A stretch of DNA of 64,000 nucleotides from Vitrella brassicaformis (Eukaryota; Sar; Vitrellaceae), in assembly GCA_001179505.1 (NCBI GenBank), contig CDMY01000677.1:219159-283158 (forward strand), given 5' to 3'. Below the pieces are notes generated by a model. It was not told the origin of the DNA, made no database searches, and saw only the letters and a list, made by a program, of their open reading frames with translations. The translations under genes were made by a program, and so were the position numbers. Below are positions 34,351 to 44,129 of this stretch, piece by piece. Each line of letters opens with the position of its first letter. Position 1 is the stretch's first letter.

Positions 34351-35895
34351 TGTGTGTGTCAGTCGAGGCGGCCGTCAACTGGCTGAGTGACCACCAAGCG
34401 GACATGGACTTCGATACACCCATCATCGAGCAACAACAGCCACAACGTACGTGACTTAGAGAGGGAGACGGCCTTATGCGTTACATGAGTGTGAACACGC
34501 GTGTGTGTCATGTGTGTGCAGCGAGTCGGCCGAAGTTGTCTCCCGAGGAAGCCCAGAAGAAGGCCTATGAGCTGCAGAAGAGGCTCAGAGAGGTGTGCGC
34601 CTTGTAGTGTCCACGCAGAAAAAACACCCCACACACACAGTGTGCATGGTTGTTGGTGGCTGCACTGCAGGAGCGCGAGAAGCGGGAGAAGCAGGAGGCG
34701 ATCGACAAGGAAAGGGCGAGGATCGAGTAAGCCGCGGGACCACTGACATGACCCAACATGCCTATGTGCATGCTGGTGTGCGCCCCGTTGGTTGTGTCAT
34801 CCGTCGATCAGGGGCTCCAAGGCTCTGCAGGAGGCGCAGCGCAAGCTGGATGAGCAGCAGAGGAAGCGCGACCTAGACGAAATCAAGAGGGAAAAGGATG
34901 TGAGCCATATTGCACCGCACCCGGCACATGCACACACAGCCACACCTATGGACGCCCGCTGGTGTGTGTGTGTGTGTGTGTGTGTGTGTCAGGAGCATGA
35001 GAAGGAGAAGAAGAGGCAGAAGGAGCTGCTCAAGCGGGAGTGGGAGGAGCGATTCGGAAGACCGGTACAGACAGACACTCACACAGACACGTACAAAAGT
35101 AGCCATTGATGGATGCTGACCAGCACACATGCATCTGCGTGTGCACGTCTGAACACACACATCTGTGTCATGTCAGTACCCCGAGGGCGAGGAGGTTGAC
35201 GAGAAACAGAAGGAGGACGAAGTTTCCAAGAAGAGCAAAAAGGACCAGGTGAGCTCAAGAGACGATCCGCACACCGCTCGCACACCACTTGACGCATGTT
35301 GTCTGTCTGTGTGGTGGTCGCATCTGTGTCAGATCATCTACTGGGTCAATAGGCTCAAGAAGAACTACAAGGTGAGTGACCACCGCGACAAACGGATGAA
35401 GAGAAAGCCTGCAGGCACAGTGCTGTCTGTCATCTCTCTCTCATTGTCAGGACACGAATCCTGCCGGCCTCAAGACCTGCCTGCAGACCATCCGACTGTA
35501 CGTCGACAACGCGGCCAAGAACCCCACCGACAAGAAATACCACCGAATCAAGTTAGTGAGCGAGGAGAGAGAGAGAGTGGGGCGGAGGCCAGGGTGCGGA
35601 GCTGATGTGTGTCTGGTTTGTTTGTCTGTGTGCGCGCGCAGAAAGGAGAACAACGCCTTCAAGACGCGCGTGGCCGTGTTCTTTGAAGCGATTGAGCTGC
35701 TCAAGGTGGTCGGCTTCGTAGACGATGGTGAGGAAGGCACACAAGTCACTAGGTTCCTGTAAGGGCGAGTATGATTCGTGGACTGTGTGTGTCCTTGGCG
35801 CAGGTGGTGAGTTCTACGCCATCGATGGCATCCCTGACGGCTTCCACTGCGGCCAGGCCATCAAGTTTATCGACCTCATCATGCCCTCCCTCTGA
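33648..35895 (+). CDS. UBA and PUB domain protein (p97/VCP cofactor-like)
   Basis: Fifteen exons: 33648-33698, 33760-33823, 33889-33999, 34069-34124, 34196-34274, 34363-34446, 34522-34592, 34671-34726, 34812-34899, 34993-35064, 35177-35248, 35333-35371, 35451-35551, 35642-35727 and 35804-35895, coding 373 residues. Two UBA-like three-helix segments sit at the N-terminus: GMSAIKALQATNNESVEAAM then WLKELLDMGFANIPAEKALY with NASLEAAVNWL. A long charged coiled coil follows (KRLREEREKREKQEAIDKER and onward). The C-terminal 90 residues form a PUB domain: GLKTCLQTIRLYVDNAAKNP, FKTRVAVFFEAIELLKVVGF and AIKFIDLIMPSL. UBA domains bind ubiquitin and PUB domains bind the tail of the AAA ATPase p97/Cdc48, so the protein probably links ubiquitinated clients to p97. 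All junctions are in frame. Confidence 0.88.
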
Positions 35896-36149
35896 CGCGA
35901 CAGACACACAGACAAAGAGAAAAACAGCAGCAGACTTTCCCTTCTTTATGGTGACGTATTCGAGAGAGATGTCGTGCGAGTCCATGATCTCGTGTTGCTC
36001 CTCCCTCCTGTTGGTTTTTCCATGGTCGGTGGGCTCGGAATGTCGACGCTGGCCTGACAGACACGAAAGGCGGGAACACACCGGATCTGGCATATTTGGT
36101 GTGTCGGATTGGGCCCATGAGTGGCATGCGGTACCGACTCGGACTAGCA

Positions 36150-36245
36150 ACGCAGCCGGCACATCACAATTGGCACGTCACGAACTTACGAACTCGCCGC
36201 CGGCGAGAATCTCGCGATGCGCGAGACGGCGAGACGCCAAAAAAT
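36150..36245. repeat. Small inverted repeat, right copy
   Basis: Partner of 33421-33520. Shared words include CCGGCACATCACAATTGGCA, GAACTTACGAACTC and GAGAATCTCGCGATGCGCGA. Confidence 0.8.
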
Positions 36246-36413
36246 CCCAGCACTGAAACTTCGTCAAAACTGCGATGCGTTCGTCTGTGCGACTGCCGCA
36301 AAATTCTCTCTGTCGTCAACTTCCAAGACGGCATCGTTTCCATCTCGTGAATTCCTCTCATCAAGCCACAATCGCGGCTGGCCGCTCGTCGAGGCAGCCA
36401 TTGCCGCCTGCTT

Positions 36414-37500
36414 CGAGGACGGGTGGTGGATCGGCCCGCTGTGGCTGATGGCCGTCGGCAGCAGCCCTCCCACCGAGCAGGCCGTCAAGTTAGGCTTCGG
36501 CCCATTCAACGACGGCTTTGGGGAGGGCTACTTCGCGGTGGGGGAGGCGCGGCGGCTGCCACGGGGCAGCTGGGACCTCACCCAGCTCGCCGAGAAGGTG
36601 CAGGAGGCCCGCGACCTCTGCCCCTCCCACAGCAGTACCGGATTGTCGTCAAGTCGGAGGAGCAGTGGTACCGCGTCGAGAAGGACAAGGAGTGGGTGGA
36701 GTACGACCCTCTGCTGCGCCCTGGAAGCCATCCACGAGCCACCAGGTACGCATGCTCGATACCCTAGAGAATGTATGCATCTCACTCTGTGCAATGTCTC
36801 TTCTGTCTGTCTGTCTGTCTGTCTTCCTTTCATGGACGGGTGCAGCCATGCCCCACGCCAAGAGGGAGCTCGTCGATTCGGCCACTGATGCCTTCTACGA
36901 CGAGGCGGCATTCCACGGCCTGGACGCCATCGTCCGCCCGAGCCCCCACCCGGACGCCGTCAGCCTGTATGCGGGCCCATTCGACGGCGGCAAGGACGGC
37001 CACTTCCACATCCACGACGAGGCGAGACGGCGCGGCCATGGGTGGGACTTCCGCAACCTCAAGAAGCGAGTCGACAACTTGCGGAACCGCAGCCATGCCC
37101 CATGCCAAGAGGGAGCTCGTCGATTCGGCCACTGATGCCTTCTACGACGAGGCGGCATTCCACGGCCTGGACGCCATCGTCCGCCCGAGCCCCCACCCGG
37201 ACGCCGTCAGCCTGTATGCGGGCCCATTCGACGGCGGCAAGGACGGCCACTTCCACATCCACGACGAGGCGAGACGGCGCCGCCATGGGTGGGACTTCCA
37301 CGACCTCAAGAAGCGAGTCGACAACTTGCGGAACCGCAGCGGGGGCACGCCCGACCCGCGGCACTACGGGTACGTGATCATGGATCACATTCGGGTACTC
37401 AAAGGCCTTTCCGCGATCAGCAGGTACATAGAAGAAATGCCTACATATCGGTAACACGCATGCCACTATGCCGCTCTGTGTGTCTGTGTGTCTGTGTGTT
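36414..37500 (+). pseudogene. Unknown zinc-finger family, copy B (3' exons, frameshifted)
   Basis: Homologous to the last exons of copies A and C. It starts abruptly at DGWWIGPLWLMAVGSSPPTE with no recognisable upstream exons. About ten bases present in the other copies between GACCTC and TGCCCC are missing near 36617, which breaks the frame before EEQWYRVEKD. The following exon is present twice in tandem: 36846-37092 and 37093-37339, a period of 247 nt that is not a multiple of three. The final segment to ISRYIEEMPTYR at 37453 matches copy A closely. This is a broken fragment. Confidence 0.75.
36846..37339 (+). repeat. Direct tandem duplication of one exon, 2 x 247 bp
   Basis: Units 36846-37092 and 37093-37339 differ at only a few bases (for example CGCGGCCATGG against CGCCGCCATGG). 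Each begins GCCATGCCCCA.GCCAAGAG and encodes the PHAKRELVDSATDAFY segment. Confidence 0.85.
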
Positions 37501-37522
37501 TGTGTGTGCGTGGTAGACCCCT

Positions 37523-40169
37523 ATGATGCGCTTCGCTGAGTACTTCTTCTACGTGGATCTCGAGCGGTTCAAGGACACCTTCCCCGTCCCACAGGTACGC
37601 AACGATACGCACATACACAGCGATGTGGGCATGCACATGAGTACATTCATGAGAATGTGTGTGTGTGTCAGATGGGTGGAAGGCGTTTGTGCTGGTTACG
37701 CTCATCGAGACGGGCGAGTCGCCCCCGCTCCCCCCCCCCCGGAAGAGAGCGGTCGGTGAGCAGGAATGCTGAATGTCTCACGTTGTGTCTCTGAGCGATT
37801 CGTTTGCAGAGGAGGGAGGGTTGAGAAAATCGCTGGCTACATTTTATATCTGGCGGTCTCTTATCTTTTCGACCTCTTGCCTCACGTCTGTTCCCACGAG
37901 GTGACTTTAGCCTCCAAACAAATCACGTCGTCTCTCTTTGTCGCTGTGTCTCCCTTGCAATACAGCAAAGGAGAAGACCAAGACGACGCGGATGACTGCA
38001 GAGACACACACATAACGAGATAGAGAAAGAGAGAGAGACTGAACTACGCTTCTTTGGTGTTACCTGCTGTGTGTCCTCTCAAAGGTCACGGTGCCCAAGC
38101 GGGGCTCGCTGCAGAAGACGGTGATGCGGCCCTGCCATCTGTTGATGCTCCAGGTGAGGCAGAACGGCTCGTCACGGAAACTGAGGCGTGAGAGTCGACT
38201 GGACTGCTTCCCAGACTTACGCTGTCTGTCTGTCTGCCTGTCTGTGTGTCTTTGTCAGTCAGCAAGATGGTGCTCTTCCTTCTCCAGCGGCTGCTGAACC
38301 TCTGGATTATGAAGATGCGTCCAGGGACCACCCTGGCAGGGCGTTGCTTGGTCGAAGTGAGCAAGAGAAGATGTGTTCGTGTGTAGGGGAGTGATGCCTC
38401 CACGCGTCCCTCTGTCACGCAGGCCGCAATAGGGGCATGAGTGCTGATGAGCCCGTACGGGTCCGTGTTGATGCGATATGAATGCTGTCTCCTGGTGTGC
38501 CCTTCTGCAGGAACGGGAAGCGGCAAGGAGGATTGGCAGAAAGAGGAGCGGGAAGGACATAACGCAGATCACACACTCGACTCGCATCCGACTGACTGAT
38601 GGTCCTTGTTCTCATCTGTCTGTCATGGTAGAAGAGAGAGGCGGGCGATCATGCTGCGCGACATCCGTACGCCACGCCTACACACCGACACAGACACACA
38701 CACGAGTGTTGCGGGTGTGATTCATTCACGTGTGCAGAGCTGCTTCGTTGTCGTCCATCTCCGCCGAGGCGGCCGCAAAGGCGGCGGCCATGCAGGAGCC
38801 GGCAGAGGGTATGCACACACCCAACAAGTCCGTTTCTAATGAGAGCGAATTGTGAATGTGTGGATCAATTTGATCAATCTGCGGACTCTGTTGGTTAGCT
38901 CTGGTTGGGTCAGCCACACCTCGATTTCTCTTTTTGTTGCTGCAGGGGTCAGGCCTCAGCCATGTGTGTCACCCGGCCACAGAAGAGCAGAAATGAGACC
39001 GATGCATCCAGCTGACTGATCGTCCCTGTTTTGACGTGTGTGTATGCAGGCTTCGTTCCCGCTCAGCGTCGTGTACGAGTCCGACCAGAACACGCACATC
39101 GCCACCACGCAGACGACCTACCAGGTACATGGATGCACGAGTGCATGCGGTGTCCTTCTCTTGCCATGCGCACACAATGTTCGCTCGCCCCCTCCGTGTG
39201 TGTGTGTGTGTGTGCAGACCCCGCTGCAGGTGCCGCCTGACAAGCGCTGCCCCGTCATCAATATGGTAAGGGCATCATCAGTGTGCCTCCACACACACAC
39301 ACACACAGACACACATATCTGTCAGCGTGTGCTGGGCTTCGTCCCATTCAACGACGGCTTTGGGGAGGGCTACTTCGTGGTGGGGGAGGCGCGGCGGCTG
39401 CCACGGGGCAGCTGGGACCTCACCCAGCTCGCCGAGAAGGTGCAGGAGGCCCGCGACCTCACAGGCCAGCTGCCACTCCCACAGCAGTACCGGATTGTCG
39501 TCAAGTCGGAGGAGCAGTGGTACCGCGTCGAGAAGGACAAGGACTGGGCGGAGTACGACCCTCTGCGCGCCCTGGAAGCCATCCACGAGCCACCAGGTAC
39601 ACATGCTCGATACCCTAGAGAATGTATGCATCTCACTCTGTGCAATGTCTCTTCTGTCTGTCTGTCTGTCTGTCTCCTTTCATGGACTGGTGCAGCCATG
39701 CCCCATGCCAAGAGGGAGCTCGTCGATTCGGCCACTGATGCCTTCTACGACGAGGCGGCATTCCACGGCCTGGACGCCATCGTCCGCCCGAGCCCCCACC
39801 CGGACGCCGTCAGCCTGTATGCGGGCCCATTCGACGGCGGCAAGGACGGCCACTTCCACATCCACGACGAGGCGAGACGGCGCGGCCATGGGTGGGACTT
39901 CCGCAACCTCAAGAAGCGAGTCGACAACTGCGGGGGCAAGCCCGACCCGCACCACTACGGCTACGTGATCATGGATCACATTCGGGTACTCAAAGGCTTG
40001 TCCGCGATTAGAAGGTGCATAGAAAGAACGCCTACACATCGGCAACACCCATGCCACTATGCCGCTCTGTGTGTCTGTGTGTCTGTGTGTGTGTGTGTGT
40101 GTGGTGTGCGTGTGTGCTTGCAGCATGCAGAAGAGTGGGGGTGGTGCCCGTACACGACGCAGACACTGA
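37523..40169 (+). CDS. Unknown family, copy C, composite multi-exon gene
   Basis: The 3' half is well supported: exons 39050-39124, about 39218-39265, 39326-39596, 39696-40014 and 40124-40169 join in frame and end QKSGGGARTRRRH. They encode PLSVVYESDQNTHIATTQTT, RVLGFVPFNDGFGEGYF, EEQWYRVEKDKDWAEY and the FHGLDAIVRPSPHPDAV and HYGYVIMDHIRVLKGLSA segments shared with copies A and B. Upstream, exon-like pieces encode MMRFAEYFFYVDLERF (37523-37594), WKAFVLVTLIETGE (about 37675), KVTVPKRGSLQKTVMRPCHL (about 38085-38151), KMVLFLLQRLLNLWIMKM (about 38260) and a Lys/Arg-rich piece (about 38512-38570). Their phases do not all agree, so the 5' structure is uncertain. No WWIGPL segment is present, unlike A and B. 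Function unknown. Confidence 0.5.
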
Positions 40170-43100
40170 GGGACACATGCACCACATGCTGCGGGGCAGG
40201 GGATGGTAGGGGATGCGATGGCAGCGAGGAAGGGCAGGATGCCTGCACGGGGCCTGCATCGCTGCCTGCATTTTATATTTCCATGTCTCTCTCACTGGAA
40301 CACCTGCGGAACACGTTTATGTCTCGATGTAGGCACAGGCTCAGTGCGGCTGAGTGCCCCAGACAATCGTTGCCTACATTTTATATCGTTAGTGTGTCTG
40401 TTCCCTCAGTCAGGCCCCGCAAAGGACACATGAGTGTGTTATAGTTATGGGAACTCGTTACCATGCCGTTCATGTGTGTGGGCGGAGAGGTCGCGGAGGG
40501 CCGCGAGTCATGCTGGCTCGAAGCGCCCGCTCACCAAAAAGCACAAGGCAGCCGCCAAAGGTGAGACACACACCACACACGGCTCCTTTATCTGCATGTG
40601 GACGTGTAGGCGTGTCTTTCCACCCGTCAGGTAAAGCCAAGGCCAAGACACGCAGCAAGAAACGATGGCGGCGATCAGCCCATGCGAAGTGAAGAGTCCT
40701 CGGCCCCCGCCACACACCCCGTACCACACCCACGCAATTTACTGGCCATCTTGTCGCTAAGGGATGCGGTTTGGCAGTGGCTGGTGGCTGTGACTTTGCT
40801 GCCGCTTTAAACGACCTCCTGGTGTGGTTGGCTGACTGCATTCGAGTATAAGGCGGCCGCTGGCTCCATACAGAAACGTGGTGATCACTCATTCATGCGA
40901 TGGCTTTTCAGCCTGGAAAGGGACATCATCCAGTCAACTGTTCGTACTCAGTAGATGTGTCAGAGTCCGTTCATGACGGCCAGCAACTATCAATCAGGTA
41001 CGAGCTACGGCACGTCCATGGAAGACATGGAAGTCGGATCTCTTGACGCTGAAAGACAACAGCATGTGCGGTGGTCTCTCTGCTGCTCATCTACAGCAGC
41101 ATCTAGTGTACCGGCACGACTTCGATAAAAATCACCTCACTGCACAAAGAAGCGGTGTGATGCACGCAAAAGGGCAGAGCGATCTAGGACAAATCGTGTG
41201 CACACTACGGCGATGGCTCGGATAAAAGGACACCTCGGCGCGCAGACACGTACAAAAAGAACGACACACATGGCTGACTTCACAAGACCGTTGCGGCGAA
41301 ACAATTGCCGCAAACCAACACGAAGGCCAACACCAACAGACAGTGCACCACCCACACACAATTAACACGATCAATCGGTCAGTCACGCTGGTGTGCGGCA
41401 CGTCCTCTCGGGCGACGACAGAGCACTCGCAGGCAGAGGTTTGGGGAAGTCGATGGGCAGGGGCAGGAGGGCGGCAGTTGGCATGGCGGGGAGGGGGCCT
41501 CTCACCACCTGACACAACACATTACAGGAATTATCTCTCACGTGCAGGTGTGTGTGTCCATCGCACCCACCTGATACACTTCGATGACGTCAGCCGTGAA
41601 GTCAAGGCGGTCTGCGAGAATGTTGTCGCCGTCGGAAAGCACCGTGCCGGTGAATCCTGGTGGTGTGATGTCTTCGGGGATCCACTGATGGCAGCTGAGG
41701 ATGGAGGGCGACGGAGTGGACGACCGAGAGAACCCCAGCCAGAGTTTGGCGCCTGCAATGAAGATCTTGCTGGAAATGGTGCCGCTGTTCGACAGCACAG
41801 CTCCGTCCCTCCCGGCCACCTCCACCCGCTGCCTGCCTTGCGGTGGGTGGATCTGTGTGGGCTGAGGGAAGCTGCCGCTCAGTGAAAAGAAGAAGAGCTC
41901 CCCTCTGGTCGTCTGTGTGGATGTCGGGTCGCTGGGTTGGTTCAGGGAGCCGTCGAAGAAGACGCCAAACTTGTTGCTGCGGTTCTTGACGGCGAACAGC
42001 AGACCGTGAGCCGACCCCACCTTGCCCATGAGGTCAGCGAAGCTGTCACCGTCACGTGTCGACCTGACGGACAAGAGAGGCAGTCCTCTTCGCGTATCCA
42101 CTGCTTTATTCCCACTTGTTTCGTCTTGCCTGTAGAGCAGACGGAGCCGCGCATCTTGGAATGGTCGTCTCAGCCACCGCCGCAGATGGGGTATGTGTGG
42201 CCTCTTGATGAGTGAGGGGCTGTCAGAAACGCCAAAACCCACCTTGTCGACCTATAAGCACAAAGCAAGTCATCACCTGTCCCTCTCTCTGTCGCTTCTG
42301 CCTTTCCTTTCCTCTCACGTGTTGGTAGATGTATCTGAGATTGTCGGGGTCGTTGAAGTTGCACTGATGGCCCTCAGTCAGCAGCAGCTGAATCGTTATC
42401 ACGACGCCCAATGCGTAAGCCTTCTTCGTGTCAGGCTGCATCGAAGAAAAATCGTTGCCAATGAGGCCGTCCAGCCGCTCGACGAGCACATCGACATCGG
42501 TCGTCATGGGAGCCAGCCGCGCACCCTCTGTCGCACCAACCTGGACGGGGAGCAACACACGTGTCTATGTCCTCTCTCAGTGCTACCTAGTGCTTGCCGC
42601 TGGCTCACCGCTCGTGGCGGCAGCCCTCTCGGTGTCCGTCTGTCGTGTCTGAAGACGCTGTGGACCCACGAGTAGGCGTTGCTGCCGAAGACGGGGCAGT
42701 CGGGCGGAATGGGCTCACCGGGGAAACTCAACTCATGCAGCGATCGGGCCGTTTGAACGGCCTGCAGAACAGGTTGCTTAGTTCAGAACTACCTTGGCTG
42801 CTTGATTACCGACCGTGTCGAGTTTGTAGATCTCTCGGACTATGCCGTTCCCGCAGCTGTGCAGCTTGCCCAGGTACTGCATGGAACAGTTGTGCCCTGT
42901 CTGTGCTGCCTGTGGGATGAAGCCTGCCCAGATGCCGTCCGCTCCCCGCCGCACACACTCCCACGCCATGGCCTGCGAGCTGTCCGAGTGAGGCGCCGCG
43001 TGTGAGTGCACCAGCAGCTTGAAGTCGCCAGACGGGAATGACAGCCTGACACAAAACGAACTCGAATGTGGTGGAGTGTCAATGGCCATCTGCGGCCGCT

Positions 43101-43890
43101 TCTCACCTGAGTCGCGAGGTCACTTCAGCGTAGTCGTCGATGTCAGCGTTGCCCAAGCCGCCCTCAAAACAGATGCCTTTCAGGATCGCGGTGCTCTCTG
43201 ACGTCAAGGAATCGATCACTTCCTGCACTCACAAACACAATGACACCAACACGTGCATTATCCTTGAGCAAATCGCCTCACCTTCACTTGTGGAGCGTCC
43301 AGGCTCACGTCGGAGTCCAGCAGATCCACGAAATTGATGTACAGGTGATTGCGCTTCAGCCACCTGTACCCCGACGCGCTGGGCTGAGAGTCTTCGTGAG
43401 GCATGCCATCATTGTCGGCGGCCATGACCACGTCCCTGTCGAGCCTCCTGAAGTGCTCGTGGATGCGGCCGATGGTGGTCTGGAGGCTTTGAAGTGAGCT
43501 ACTGCCTGTGCGGGCGCCCGCAAATGTGTAGTCGAGCATCACATTGGGGATGCCGGATGCCTCCAGCCTCGCCAGTGCCTCATCGTCGCCTGACAAAGCA
43601 CAGAACGCCGCTCATCAGTGACATGAACATGACCCTTCGGAACGGGGCCCCTCACGCACCTGTTCCCAGCATGAACCAGCAGCCGCTCATCCGCGGCTCC
43701 TCGGCCCGCAGCAGCTGCGCAAATCGGTCTTCCACCCGCGGCATAGACCCATAGTAGTGGCCGACGACAGCCACGTCGCGGAAGCCGAATGCCCGCCCTT
43801 TGCGGAAGATCCTGATCTTGACGTCTGGCGTGTGGCCGAAAGGGGTCGTTGTGGCCGACTCAGGGATGCTGTGGTCAATGATGTCAAGGG
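39333..43890. repeat. Large inverted duplication, right arm
   Basis: Partner of 27216-31748. The loop between the arms is about 7.6 kb. Coding exons have diverged clearly, while the spacer 40170-41382 is nearly identical to its partner. Confidence 0.88.
40170..41382. other. Conserved convergent spacer, right arm
   Basis: Counterpart of 29754-30923. It includes the same two-exon basic frame on the plus strand (about 40490-40692, ending SKKRWRRSAHAK then stop) and two copies of the TGCCTRCATTTTATAT word (about 40262 and 40372). Confidence 0.55.
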
Positions 43891-43987
43891 GATTGGCCTT
43901 CCTGAGCTGCTCTCTCGTTGTGCGTCGGCGAGGCCGGCGCCTTGAAGTCCGCTCCGACTCTGCGGTCTCATCGCCGCTCGAGGCCAT
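41383..43987 (-). CDS. DRE-TIM metallolyase-like + TLDc domain fusion protein (copy 2)
   Basis: Nine exons on the minus strand: 43660-43987, 43282-43589, 43107-43222, 42814-43045, 42609-42761, 42319-42540, 42130-42251, 41571-42063 and 41383-41508, all open, coding 699 residues from ATG 43987 (an in-frame ATG at 44065 would add 26). Seven of nine exon lengths equal those of copy 1; exon 8 is six bases longer. Key words are kept: VAVVGHYYGSMPRVEDRFAQ, LLVHSHAAPHSDSSQAMAWE, and STRDGDSFADLMGKVGSAHG of the TLDc part. The N-terminal 40 residues differ from copy 1 and are Arg-rich. The donor after exon 7 is GC (GCAAGA) where copy 1 has GT. Both copies being open argues that both are functional. Head-to-head with the helicase gene, 142 bp apart. 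Confidence 0.8.
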
Positions 43988-44129
43988 GCGTGGGGAGATC
44001 TCAGATCTCTGGAAGAAGAGCTCGCAGAGAGGATCGCCGGTGCGCGAACGAAAGGAATGACTCATCCATGAGGCTCCAGAGCGTTTGCTCCACAGATCTT
44101 GATCAAGATTTGAAGAATCGGACACATCA

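Noticed and set aside
36414-40169. Treating copies B and C as one continuous gene
   Set aside because: Copy B has a frameshift and an odd-length duplication before the first exon of copy C, and no splice path keeps the frame.
44123-44127. Start of the second fusion gene at 44125-44127, abutting the helicase ATG
   Set aside because: The frame-matching codon at 44125 is GTG and the true ATG at 44127 is in another frame; ATG 43987 gives the same protein length as copy 1.
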